Below, piece after piece: positions 12,170-23,691 of a DNA stretch of 64,000 nucleotides. The stretch is from Dugong dugon (lineage: Eukaryota; Chordata; Mammalia; Sirenia; Dugongidae): the NCBI GenBank assembly GCA_030035585.1, contig CM057462.1, positions 144,176,734 through 144,240,733 of the forward strand, given 5' to 3'. The position numbers and the translations under genes are program-made. The notes under the pieces are model-generated. The model was not told where the DNA came from and did no database searches. It saw nothing but the letters and a program-made list of their open reading frames with translations. Position 1 is the stretch's first letter. Every line of letters starts with the position of its first letter.

Positions 12170-13153
12170 ATTTAGTCAGTTACAAAAGGACAAATATTGT
12201 ATAAGACCACTATTATAAGAATTCAAGTAAAGGTTTAAACACAGAATAGAACATTCTTTGATGGTTACAAGGGTGGGGAGGGAAGGTGAGGCTTATTTAC
12301 TAACTAGATATTAGATAAGAATTATCCTAGGTGAAGGGAAGGACAGCACAGACTACAGGGGAAGTCAGCACAACTGGACTAAAGGAAAGATAAGAAGTTT
12401 CCTGAATACAGTCAAACACTTTGAGGGACAGAGTAGAAGGGGTAGGGGTCTGGGGGCCATGTTTTTAGGGGACATCTAGGTCAATTGGCATAACAAAGCT
12501 TATTAAGAAAATATTCTGCATCCTACTTTGGTGAGTGGCGTCTGGGGCCTTAAAAGCTTGCAAGCAGCCATCTAAGATGCATCAATTGGTCCCAACCACT
12601 TGGAGTAAAGGAGAACAAAGAACACCGAAGACACAAGGAAAGTATTACCCCATAGACAGAAAGGGCCACATGAACCAGAGACTTCATCAGCCTAAGACCA
12701 GAAGAACTAGACAGTGCCTGGCTACCATCAACGACCGCCCTGACAGGGAACACAACAGAGAGTTCCTGGAGCAGGATAAAGGTGGGGTGAAGAACTCAAA
12801 TTCTAGTAAGAAGACTAGACTTAATGGTCTGACTGAGACTGGAGGAACCCCAGAGAGAATGGCCTCTGGATTCTCTATCTATCTAGAACTGAAACAATTT
12901 CTGGAAGCCAACTCTTCAGACAGTGATTGGACTGGACAGTGGAACAAAAAGTGATACTTGTGAGGAGTGTGCCTCCTAGCTCAACTAGATACAAGAGACT
13001 AAATGGGCAGCTTGTGTCTGAAGGTGAGATGGGAAGGCAGAGAGGGTTAGGTGCTGGTTGAATGGACACGGAGAATCAGGGGTGAAAAGAGGAGTGTGCT
13101 GTCACAGTATGGGGAGAGTAATTAGAATCACATTACAATGTATGTATAAACTT
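12170..13153 (+). other. L1 A 3' UTR, part 1
   Basis: Noncoding tail with 'gtctggggccttaaaagctt' (about 12540) and 'agaagaactagacagtgcct', both shared with the L1 tails at 2586-4198 and, in antisense, 13154-14376. Near 12990 begins an 'agagactaaatg' unit that is repeated after L1 B at about 21290. The unit breaks off at 'tgtatgtataaactt' (13139-13153), the left target-site duplication of L1 B. Confidence 0.8.
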
Positions 13154-14376
13154 ACTTTTTCCTCTTTTTTTATTGTGCTTCAGGTAAAGGTTTACAGAAC
13201 AAATAGTTTCTCATTAAACAGTAGTACTCATATTGTTTTATGACAGTGGTTAATAACCCCACGGCATGTCAACCCTCTCTCTTCTCGACCTTTTTTTTTT
13301 TTTTGATGAAAATATACACAGCCAAAGATACTCCATTTCAAAAATTTCTACGTGCACAGTTCAGTGACATGGACTACGCTCTTCCAATTGTGCTGCTAGT
13401 CTCACTTTAGATGAAGGTTTACAGAACAAAATAGTTTCTCATTAAACAGTTAGTACACATGTTGCCCTATGACAATGGTTAACAACCTCACTCCACATCA
13501 ACACTGTCCTTACTCAATCTTGGGTTCCCCATCACCAGCTTTCCTGTCCCCTTCTGCTCTCTAGCCCTTGTCCCTGGACTACTGTGCCTCATTAGTCCTG
13601 TTTTGTTTATGGGGCTGTCCAATCTCTGGCTGAACAGTGAACCTCGGAAGTGACTTCACCACAGAGCTAAGAGGGTGTCTGGGGACTATACTCTCTGGGT
13701 TTCTTCAGTCTCCTTTGGGCCAGTAAATCTGGTATTTTTTGTGTGTTGTAGAATTTTGTTCTACATCCTTCTCCAGCTGTGTCCAGAACCCTCTGTTCTG
13801 ATCCCGGTTAGAGCAGTCAGTGGTGGTAGCTGTGCACCATCTAGCTGTACTGGACACAGCCTGGTGGAGGCCTTGGTAGCTGTGGTCCATTAGTCCTTTG
13901 CACTAATCTTTCCCTTGTATCCTGTTCTCTTCATTCTCCCTTGCTGCCGAAGGGCTGAGAGCAGTGGAGTATCTTAGATGGCTGCTCACAGGCTTTTAAG
14001 ACCCCAGACACTACTCACCAAGGAAGAATGTAGAACATTGTCTTTATAAACTGTGTTTTGCCAATTGAACTAGTTGTTCCCTGAAGCCATGGTCTCCACA
14101 GCCCTCCGCCCAGCAATTCAGTCCCTCAGGGAGTTTGGATGTGTCTATGGAACTTCCATGACCTTTCCTTGTACAAGTTGTGCTGGTTTCCCCTGTATTG
14201 TGTACTCTCAAACCATTCACCAAAGATACCACTATCTATTGACTATTTAGTATCCCTCCCCCCACTTCCATCCCTGGTAACCAACAAAGATTGTGACTTT
14301 TTGTGTGTAAACTTTTTTCATGGGTTTTTACAATAGAGGTCTCATACAATATTTGTCCTTTTCTGATTGACTTATT
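13154..14376 (-). other. L1 B 3' UTR with duplicated terminal segment
   Basis: About 1.2 kb of noncoding tail. The phrase 'ggtttacagaacaaa' followed by 'gtttctcattaaacag' occurs twice, near 13186-13219 and 13410-13451. Between them is a 16-bp T-run (about 13287-13302), which on the element strand is an internal A-tract. The same duplicated layout is present in L1 C (48105-48375). Confidence 0.8.
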
Positions 14377-17300
14377 TCACTCAGCGTAATGTACTCCCAT
14401 CTCATCCATGTTATGAGATGCTTCACAGATTCATGATTGTTCTTTCTCCTTGCATAGTACTCCATTGTGTGTATGTACCATAGTTTGTATATCCTTTCAT
14501 CTGTTGATGGACATTTAGGTTGTTTCCATCTTTTCACTCTTGTGAACAATGATGTCGTGAACATAGGTGTGCATATGTATATTTGAGTGACAACTCTTAT
14601 TTCTCTAGGAAATATTCCTAGGAGTGGGATTGCTGGATCGAATAGTATATCTATTTCTGCCTTTCTGAGGAAGCGCCATATCATTTTCCAAAATGGTTGT
14701 ATCATTTTGCATTCCCACCAGCAGTGCATAAGAGTTCCCATCTCCCCGCAGCCCCTCCAACATTTGTTATTTCCAGTGTGTTTGATTCGTGCCAGTAATG
14801 CCGGGGTGAGATGGTATCTCATTGTGGTTTTAATTTGCATTTCTCTAATGGCTAGTGATCGCGAGCATTTCCTCATGTGTCTGTTGGCCATTTGAATGTC
14901 TTCTTTGGTGAAGTGTCTGTTCATTTCCTTTGCCCATTTTTTAATAGGATTATTTGTCTCTTTGTGGTAGAGGTGTTGGATTTTATTGTAGATTATGAGA
15001 TTAGACTTTTGTCTGATTGTACTGTCCAAAAATTTTTTGCCAGTCTGTAGGTTCTCTTTTTACTCTTTTGGTGAAGTCCTTTGAAGAGCATAGGTGTTTG
15101 ATTTTTAGAAGATCCCAGTTATCTAGCTTATCTTCTGGGGTTTGTGTCTTGATGGTTATGGTTTGTATCCTGTTAATACCGTGTATTAGGGCCTGTAGCA
15201 TTTGTCCTAGTTTTTCTTCTATGAACTTTATAGTTTTTGGCTTTATATTTAGGTCTTTGATCCATTTTGAGTTATTTTTTGTATATGGTGTGAGGTATGG
15301 GTCCTGTTTCATTTTTTTGCGGATGCATATCCAGTTTTGCCAGCACCGTTTGTTAAAAAGACAGTCTTTTCCACATTTGATGGATTTGGGGAACTTGTCG
15401 AAGATCAGATGACCATAGGTGGATGGATTTACATCTGGCTTCTCAATTCTGATCCATTGGTCAATGTATCTCTCATTGTACCAGTACCAGGCTGTTTTGA
15501 GTACCGTAGCTGTATAGTAGGTTCTGAGGTCAGTTAGTGTGAGTCCTCCAACTTTCTTCTTCTTCTTCAGTAGTGCTTTACTTATTTGGGGCTTTTTCCC
15601 TTTCCATATAAAGTTGTTGATTAATTTTTGCATGTCTTTGAAGAATGTTGTCGGTATTTGGATTGGGATTGCATTGTATTTGAAAATTGCTTTTGATAGA
15701 ATTATCATTTTCACAATGTTCAGTCTGCCTGTCCATGAACATGGTATCTTTTTCCATTTATGTAGATCTCCTTGGGTTTCTTCCATCAGGGTTTTTTAGC
15801 TTTCTTTGTATAGGTCTTTTACAACCCTGGTTAAATTTATTCCTAAGTATTTTTTTTTTTTAGTGGCTATTATAAATGGTATTGTTTTCAGATTTCTGTT
15901 TCATCTTTCTCTTTATTGGTGTATAGGAATCCAACTGATTTTTGTATGTTTAGCTTGTATCCTGCTACTCTGCTGAATCTTTCTATTAGTTGCAGTAGAT
16001 TTCTTGTGGAGTCTTTTGGGTTTTCTGTGTATAATATCATATCATTTGCAAACAGGGACAGTTTAACTTCTTCATTACCAATTTGTATGCCCTTTATTTA
16101 TTTTTCTTGCCTTATTGCTCTAGCTAGAACTTCCCACACAATGTTAAATAGGAGTGGTGTTAAAGGGCATCTTGTTCCTGTTCTCAGGGGGAATGTTTTC
16201 AGCCTCTCTGCATTAAGAATGATGTTGGCCATTGGTTTTGAATAGATTCCCTTTATTATGTTGAGAAATTTCCCTTCTCTATGTATTTTATTGCGAGTTT
16301 TTATCAGGAATGGGTGTTGGACTTTATCGATTGCCTTTTCTGGGTCAAGTGAGATGATCATGTGATTATTTTCTTTACTTTTATTTATGTGGTGGAATAT
16401 GTTGATTAATTTTCTAATGTTAAACCATCCTTGCATACCTGGTATGAATCCTACTTGGTCGTGGTGTATTATTATTTTGATGTGATACTGTATTCTATTG
16501 GCTAGAATTTTGTTCAGAATTTTTGCATCTGTATTCATGAGAGATATTGGTCTGCAATTTTCTTTTTTGTGGCATCTTTGCCTGGTTTTGGTATCAGCGT
16601 TATGCTGGCTTCATAGAATGAATTCAGAAGTGTCCCTACCTTTTCTGTGTTGTGAAATAGTTTGAGTCATACTGGTACAAGCTTTTCTGTGAATGTTTTG
16701 TAGAATCTCCAGTGAAGCCATCTTGGCCAGGGCTTTTTTTTTTTGTTGGGAGTTTTTTTAATTACCTTTTCAACCTCTTCTCTTGTTATGGGTCTGTTCA
16801 GGTTTTCAACATCACTTTGTTGTAGTTTGGGTAGGCCGTGTGTTTCTAGAAATTTATCCATTTCCTCTAGGTTTTCAAATTTGTAGGAGTATAGTTTTTC
16901 ATAATTATACTGTTATGATCCATTTTATATTTCAGTTGGGTCTGTTGTAATGTTCCCCCTTTCATTTCGTATTTGGGTTATTTGCGTTCTCTCCTCTTAT
17001 TCTTTTGTCAGTCTGGTCTGTGGTTTGTCGATTTTGTTGATTCTTTCAAAGAACCAACTTTTGGTTTGGTTGATTCTTTCTATTGTTTTTCTGGTCTCTA
17101 TTTCATTTATTTCTGCTCTGATCTTTACTATATCCTTTCTTCCGGCGGCTGTGGGATTTTTTTGCTGCTCTCTCTCTATTTGTTTGAATTGTTTAGTTAA
17201 TGTTTTCATTTGGTCCCTTTCTTCTTTTTTGATGTGTGAAGCTATTGCTATAAATTGTCCTCTGAGGACTACTTTGCTGTGTCCCAAAGGTTTTGGTGTG

Positions 17301-18143
17301 ATGTGTTTTCATTCTCATTTGATTCTAGGAATTTTTTGATTCCATCTCTGATTTCTTCTATTACTCAGTGATGTGTAAGCAGGGTATTATTCAGTTTCCA
17401 TGTAATTGATATTTTTTCCTTGCCGTCTCTATTGTTAATTCCTCCCTTGATGGTATTGTGGTCAGAGAAGATACTTTGAATTATCTCAACATTTTGGATC
17501 TTGTTGAGGACTGCTCTGTGGCCTAAGATGTGGCCTATTCTGGAGAACGTTGCATGTGCATTGGAAAAGAATGTGTACTTTGCAGTGGTTGGTTGGAGTA
17601 TTCTATATATGTCTCTGAGGTCAAGTTGGCTGATTGTGCCCTTTAGGTCTTCTGTATCTTTGATGAGTTTCTTTTTAGTTGTTCTGTCCTTTACTGAGAG
17701 TGGTGTGTTGAAATCTTCTACTATTATTTTGGAACTGTTTATTTCTCTTTTCAGTGTTGTTAAAGTTTGTTTTATGTGTTTTGGAGCTCTGTAATTGTGT
17801 ATATAGATGATTATTATGGTTATGTCTCCATGATGGATTGTCCCCTTAATCATTAGATAGTGTCCTTTGTCTTTTATGGTAGATTTTGTTTTAAAGTCTA
17901 TTTTATCTGAGATTAGTTTGCCACTCCTGCTCTTTTTTGGTAGTTGTTAGCTTGATATATTTTTTTCCAACCTTTGACTTTTAATAAATTCACATCTTTG
18001 TTTCTAAGGTGTGTCTCTTGTAGACGGCATATTGATGGTTCCTGATTTTTTATCCATTCTGTCACTCTTCATCTCTTTATGGGTGCATTGAGTCTATTTA
18101 CATTCAGTGTAATTATTGATAGATGTGAGTTTCTTGCTGTCAT
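14377..18143 (-). pseudogene. L1 B ORF2, broken by frameshifts
   Basis: Reads right to left from an ATG at 18141-18143 to the expected stop at 14377-14379. Long open pieces remain: endonuclease (17365-17853, with 'FNTPLS' and SDH), RT palm (16098-16538), post-RT region (15001-15786, 261 codons) and C-terminus (14328-15029, 233 codons). The last piece overruns the ancestral stop because of a late frameshift. The RT catalytic motif at 16041-16052 reads FAND instead of FADD, so one catalytic aspartate is lost. Its length of about 3.77 kb is normal for L1 ORF2. Confidence 0.88.
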
Positions 18144-18585
18144 TTTGTAGTGCTTTTTTTTGTGGTGCTGACGTTTTCTTTGTTCTTCTTACCATCCAGT
18201 GCTGAATTACTTTTGTTTGTGGATCATTTTTTCATTTCTTTTGTTTTTATAGGTTTTGTTTTTGCTGAGACTTTGTGTTTTTCCTCTTTATTTTTATGAA
18301 TATGTTTGTTAACTTTCTTTGTTCCTACAAAGAAATTTACCCTTATTTTTCTAAGTTTGAAGCAGTGTATTATTACTTGGTATCGCCTTGCTTTCCTCTC
18401 CATTAGAAGGTTCTATACCTTCACCATTTATTCCCTCTTTTATTGTTCTGATGCTGTTGCCATTTACTGATTAACTGCTCTGATTTCCTACTGTATTTCT
18501 TCTGGTTTTGGATAGTCCTTGAGAGTTCACTTCCTATATTGGTATCTGGTTTGTACGATCCTGTGTCCTAGATTCAGCCTGTGAG

Positions 18586-19636
18586 CTAAGGTTGTGTGTT
18601 CTCAGATTGAAGAATCCCCTTTAATAATTCTTGTAAGTTTGGTTTGGTTTTTACATATTCCTTTAATTTCTGTTTATCTGGAAATATCTGAATTTCACCA
18701 TCATATTTGAATGAGAGTTTTGCAGGATATATTATTCTTGGCTGGCAACTTTTTTCTTCCAAGGTTTTATATATGTCATCCCATTGCCGTCTTTCCTTCA
18801 TGGTTTCTGCTGAATAATCTGAGCTTAGTCTTATTGTCTCTCCTCGGTATATGACTTCTTGTTTTTCACACGTTGTTCTCAGGATTCTTTGTTTGTCTTT
18901 GGTTGTGACGAGTGTGATTATGGTATGCCTTGGTGATTTTCTTTAGGGGTCTATCTTATATTGGGTTCATTGAGCTTCTTGGACGCCCAGCTTTTCATCT
19001 TTCATGATATTGGGGAAGTTTTCTGTCAGCAGTTCTTCAGTGATCCTCTGTTTGTTTTCTGTTTTCTCCCCCTCTTCTGGAACTCTGATCACTCGCCCTT
19101 TTTTGTTTTTGATTGTATCCCACGTAACTTTCAGGGTCTCTTCATATTTCTTTGTCCTTTTTTCTGAGTTTTCCTCAAACAGAGTTGTATTCAAGTGTTT
19201 GTCTTCAATTCCACTGAGTCTGTCTTCCACTGTTTGAAATCTGCTCCTCAGCCCTTCTATGACACTGTCCATTTCTGAAATCTTGCTGTTTATCTTTTGA
19301 ATTTCTAATTGTTGTTTTTATATAATTTCTAGTTATGAATCTATTTTGGCATTTTGTTCCTGCATTATTTTGCTGAGTTCTTCCATTTTTTCTTTCTATT
19401 TTCCATGAATTTGTCTGCCTTTTCCATGAATTTGTCTATTTTTCCTCATTTTTGTCTGCTTTTTGCTTCAACTCTTGGATAATTCTGAGTATTAGACATT
19501 TGAATTCCCTATCAGGTAGTTCTAGTTTCTTTTCTTCCACTGGAAAGTCATCTGGTGTTTTAATTTGGATGCCTACTGGAACCATCCTGTCCTGTTTTTG
19601 TAAATGTTTTGATATTGTCTGCTTTCTTCGGGGCAT
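18586..19636 (-). pseudogene. L1 B ORF1, broken
   Basis: Starts at 19636 with 'MPRRKQTISKHLQKQDRM' and ends at the stop at 18586, about 350 codons, the usual L1 ORF1 size. Order: basic N-terminus (19436-19636), coiled coil (about 19270-19400, Q/K/E rich), central RNA-recognition part with 'LSGIEDKHLNTTLFEENSEK' leading into it (18967-19272), and C-terminal domain (18586-18801). The last contains 'RRQWDDIYKTLEEKSCQPRI' and ends 'QELLKGILQSENTQP'. The three open pieces are in different frames. Confidence 0.85.
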
Positions 19637-21252
19637 TCAGTAATTATTTTTCTCATTTATTGATTGTAGATTTGTTTGTTTTGTCCTTTTTTTTTTTTAA
19701 TTTGGCTATGTCTGAGCAGGCAGGCTGTGTGTTCTTTGTTGTTTGCTCTTCTGTGGGCACAATACTTTTCACCTCCTCCAATTGGCGGTGTCAGTCACTC
19801 AGATATGGTGGGGCAGGGCAGGTCTAGCTGAAGAGGAGTTGCTGGGTTGGGTTGTTTGTGGCACTTACTACAGCCACTAGAGTGGGTCAGTAATCAGTGC
19901 AGGGCAGGTTCTGGTAGGCCTTGTCTGTGCTGCTTGGTGGTGTGATGTTAAGTGCACAGTGCAGGTATACAGGATGGAGGGGTGACATTCTTATGTGCAG
20001 AGCTAAGATGAATATGGGAGAGAGGAGAGAGGAACAGGAGCCAAAAACATACAAACAAACCAAAAAGAATGCTAGGGGAGTTTGGGTTGGAGTGAAGAGA
20101 TGAGAGACTATGAAATGGAAAAAAGCAAAAAGGGGAAGAGGAAGAAAAAAAAGAAAAGAAAAGAACAATAAATAAAAATTAGAAGGAAAAAAGAACAGAA
20201 AAGCTCCCAGGGATGCCACTGTTGTGACTACAAAGTCTGGGGAGGTTGTTCCCAGGTTTGCAGTACAGCCTGGCTAGAAGGCATAGAGATATTCAACGCC
20301 AGGTATTCAGGGAACAGGAAGAGAAGGAAGGTATACAGAGATGAGAAACTGAGTAATGAAGAAAGACAAAAAGGGAAAGGAAAACAAAACAAATTTAAAA
20401 AAAAAGAACGAGAAAAGCCCCCCAAAAACAGAAAAAAAATAAAAAAAAAAGAAATGTCGTCAGGGAGCCCTCTTTGTATCTGCACAAGCTGAGGGGGTAG
20501 ATCCCAAGCCGTGTAGTACTGTGAGGCCAGAACGGGCTCCTAACTTGAGAAAAGGAAAAGAAAACAAACAAACAATTCAAAACAAACAAACAAACAAAAG
20601 CCCCAGGATCCCACCAGCATGGCAGCTGAGACCGGTAAGTAGTTCCACACTTGAACAGAGCTCTGAAGCCCCTTAGAAAGAAGCAAAGGTGGTGCAGGGC
20701 GCCAGGCTTTTGAGCAAAACGAGGGGGAGTTGATAAGAGGTAAGGAAGAAATCAAAAGAAGTGGAAAAGTGCAACACCAACAGCCAACAAATGGCACTCA
20801 GTGCTCCTGCCAGTGCAGGCGGGTGGAATCCAAGTAACTGGTGCTTCCCGGCCAAGAGACTGTGGCCATGGGAAGCAGAGGAAGCCAAGTAGGGGTGAAG
20901 AAAGGTGGGGAGTGGGTAAGCATATATCACCAATTACTGGTTGTTGTGCCGCCTGCTGGAAGCTCTGTGAAGCTACTTTCTTGTACCCCCATTTGCTGTT
21001 CTCTGATAGGGATCCAAGATGATAGATCTGCACTGCGTTAGCTGATAGGGGACCTCTGCATGAATCTCTCCTCGCTCTCCGTTCTCTGTCTGTTTTCTCA
21101 CTTCGTTTGGTGCTTGGCTGAGTTCTTTATCTCTTCGTTTGATGTTTAGGGTTTCAGGATTGCTGTTTTCTCTTTTTGGCTTAGTTTTTCAGATCCTTGC
21201 TGTGGAGGGATGGCATGGTGCTTCTGCCTAGAGTGTCATTTTGCTGGAAGCC
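19637..21252 (-). promoter_or_regulatory. L1 B 5' UTR / internal promoter, one monomer
   Basis: About 1.6 kb leader. On the plus strand it is purine-rich around 20100-20600, with A/G tracts. It contains a single copy (about 20660-20960) of the 272-bp unit that is present twice in L1 C. Its outer end 'gcatggtgcttctgcctagag' matches the 5' start of L1 C. Confidence 0.75.
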
Positions 21253-21510
21253 TGTATGTATAACTTTTTGTATGGGAAAAAATAAAAAAAAGAGACTAAA
21301 TGAACACACCAGCTCAGGGGCAGGGACAGGAAGTTAGGAGGGGTCAGGAGGGCTGGTAGTGGGGAATCCAGGGTTGGAAAGAGGAGAGTGTTGATATGTC
21401 ATGGGGTTGGCAACCAATGTCACAAAACAATATGTGTTTTAATTGTTTAATGAGAAACTAATTTGCTCTGTAACCTTCATCTAAAGTACAATGAAAAGGA
21501 AAATAAATGG
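21253..21510 (+). other. L1 A 3' UTR, part 2, with second tail copy
   Basis: Resumes L1 A after the B insertion: TSD copy 'tgtatgtataactt', then 'gtatgggaaaaaataaaaa', an A-rich block resembling a former 3' end. A second 'agagactaaatg' unit (21291-21510) then ends 'taaagtacaatgaaaagg' next to the right TSD of L1 A. The second unit matches the antisense of the L1 B tail at 13160-13290. Confidence 0.75.
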
Positions 21511-21518
21511 TAATGATT

Positions 21519-22854
21519 ACATAAATATGCAAAGACAGTTTTTCTTGACATGTTATATACCACAAAATTAACTTCAATAATTTTCTTCTTCTAATACTTT
21601 CATAAAAAATATTAGATTTTATATTATATTTTTTATGCTTTCTTCAGATTTAAAGTGGGAATCATATTTTTGCTTAACAGTGTCTTAAAAAAGTCTAAAA
21701 ATTGTACTGCTTAGCAACAGTTTTTTGTTGTTTAGTAATGCCAAAACATATTACAGCATTGAGAGTATTCTAACATCAAACATCACTGTGTCTTATGTGT
21801 ACACAGTCAGAACCAAGCAACAGGAGAATCCACTATTATAATTCATGAGTGGTCAATAATAACACAATGAGCTTAGCAAATCACTTATTTATAAACATTA
21901 TGAAATGAAAATTTGACAAGGCAGGAATCTTGTAGAAATAATTAGCTCATTAGTTTGGATTATAGGCAAATTATTCAGAACTAACAGAAGAGAGAAATTT
22001 AGTACTCATCAATTTAGAGAATGTTCAGTTAAACAATGAAAACTAAGTAAGAGGTTATTACAGATTTTCTTCTGCACAGTTGGCTTACATTGAGTAGCTT
22101 TCTGTGGAGATGAAAACAATGAAAAGGTAAAATTTGTATGCAGACATGAGGACATAGAAAATGTGGTATAAGGCTACAAAAATAAGCATGAATATTTTTT
22201 TCTGTAGTTTGCAAAAATAAAAGGATGAAACTGAAGGTAATATCTTTTGTATTTTAGAGTCTTGTTCACAAGTCTCTACAATAATTCTAAAAGGGTAATA
22301 AGGGAAAATATAGACAATTCTGCTATTTAGGAAAAAAATCAAGAGGTCACTATTCAATATATTCAAATCTAAACTATGTGTGGTAACTACCTCAGCAAAT
22401 AGCTCAGACAACTTGTAGATAATGCTGTCTGACATTCAGCCAAAACTTTTTCAGCTCACAAAGTGGTGTTTCAGGCAGCCAACAAATCATAGTAGTCCTG
22501 TTTTATTAAACACTCTGAGATGAGTACATAGAATATGAAATTTAAAAACATCCCTAAGAACTCACACATTTTTGTTAAATATGTCATCCAGTTTATAGTA
22601 CATCTAATGAAAACAAGGGTTTGTATTTTTAACAATATTAGGTGAAAAGTAATAATGATAATTTTCCTAATTATATAAATTATACCATAAAATATGTGGG
22701 TAGTTTATATGTTACATTTTTCTTTCGTAACTTCAAAAAATTATGATAGGATATATTTTATCAGTATATAAATATGATTCCCAGATGTTTAAACATATTT
22801 CAAATATTTATATTTTAAAGTATGTATTTAAAAAAAAAATTTATATAAAAAGAT
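21519..22854. other. Unassigned AT-rich DNA
   Basis: About 1.3 kb with no recognisable gene, RNA or repeat. There are a few short open stretches on the minus strand (22029-22435) with no family features. Confidence 0.5.
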
Positions 22855-23578
22855 TAACCAAACTAAACATTGCCAAGGATGTGGTAAAACTGGCACCCTG
22901 ACACATGAAGATTGTAAAATGATACAACTATTTTGGATAACAGTTTGACTATTTCTTAAAACGTTAAATATACACACCTCTATTATGATACAGCCATTCC
23001 ACTCCATGATTTTAGTCAGAGAAATAAAAGCATACGTCTACTAAAATATTTCTACATAAATGACCATAGTAGTTTTACTTGCTTAGCCCAAAACTTCAAT
23101 GAGCCCACATGTCTATCAACAGATGAATGGGAGAACAAACTGTAGTATATCCATACAATGGAATAATAGTAATAAAAATTAACAGACTATTGATACAATT
23201 TACAACATGGAAGAATTTCAAAATAGTTATATTTAGTGAAATTAACCAGACAAAAATAATTAATACGGTATCATTCCATCTCTATAAAATTCTAGGAAAT
23301 GAAAATTAATCTCTAGTGACAGGAAACAGATCTATGGTTTCATGAGAATGGGGATATGAAAGCTGGCAGTGTCAGGAGGGAGGAATTAAAAAGAGGAACA
23401 AAAAGTAATTTGGGGAGATGGATATGCTCATTTTCTTGAACGGCATGATGGTTTTATGTGTGTATACATATGGCAAAGCATTTTAAGTTATAAATTTTAA
23501 ATAGGTGCAGTTTATTGTATTTAAATAGGTGTAGACAATTATATCTCAATAAACCTGTTTATAAATATTCATCTTTTC
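22855..23578 (+). mobile_element. Older L1 3' end (ORF2 C-terminus and 3' UTR)
   Basis: Diverged L1 with the typical order 'gccaaggatgtggtaaaact', 'atccatacaatggaataata', 'ggggagatggatatgctcat' and a tail ending 'ctcaataaacctg'. Many stops; 5'-truncated. The divergence and tail type suggest a placental-era L1M family rather than the lineage of A, B and C. Confidence 0.8.
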
Positions 23579-23691
23579 CTCCATAAATTTGAGATACTTC
23601 AGTTGTCATATATAAAGTTTCACATGTACTTGAATTTTATTTTTTTGTATTTTATTATATTGGTAATTCTTTAAATACATCTCTCAATACT

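Larger units (their letters stand above)
13154..21252 (-). mobile_element. L1 element B, full length, inserted in L1 A
   Basis: Complete-length minus-strand L1 of 8.1 kb with 3' UTR (13154-14376), ORF2 (14377-18143), ORF1 (18586-19636) and 5' UTR (19637-21252). It is flanked by 'tgtatgtataaactt' (13139-13153) and 'tgtatgtataactt' (21253-21266), a TSD with one indel inside the L1 A 3' UTR. Its A-rich tail is the T-rich run at about 13156-13171. Both frames carry several frameshifts. Confidence 0.9.
5842..21510 (+). mobile_element. L1 element A (5' UTR to poly-A), split by L1 B
   Basis: A complete-length L1 in plus orientation: 5' UTR (5842-7273), ORF1 (7274-8240), ORF2 (8689-12169), 3' UTR (12170-13153, resuming after 21252 and ending about 21510). 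An 8-bp duplication 'taatgatt' flanks it at 5834-5841 and 21511-21518, which ties both ends to one insertion despite 8.1 kb of other DNA inside. Net length without the insert is about 7.6 kb. All frames are broken. Confidence 0.85.

Noticed and set aside
14328..18143. Long open stretches (up to 261 codons) as possible host genes
   Set aside because: They are L1 ORF2 pieces in the right order with endonuclease and RT motifs.
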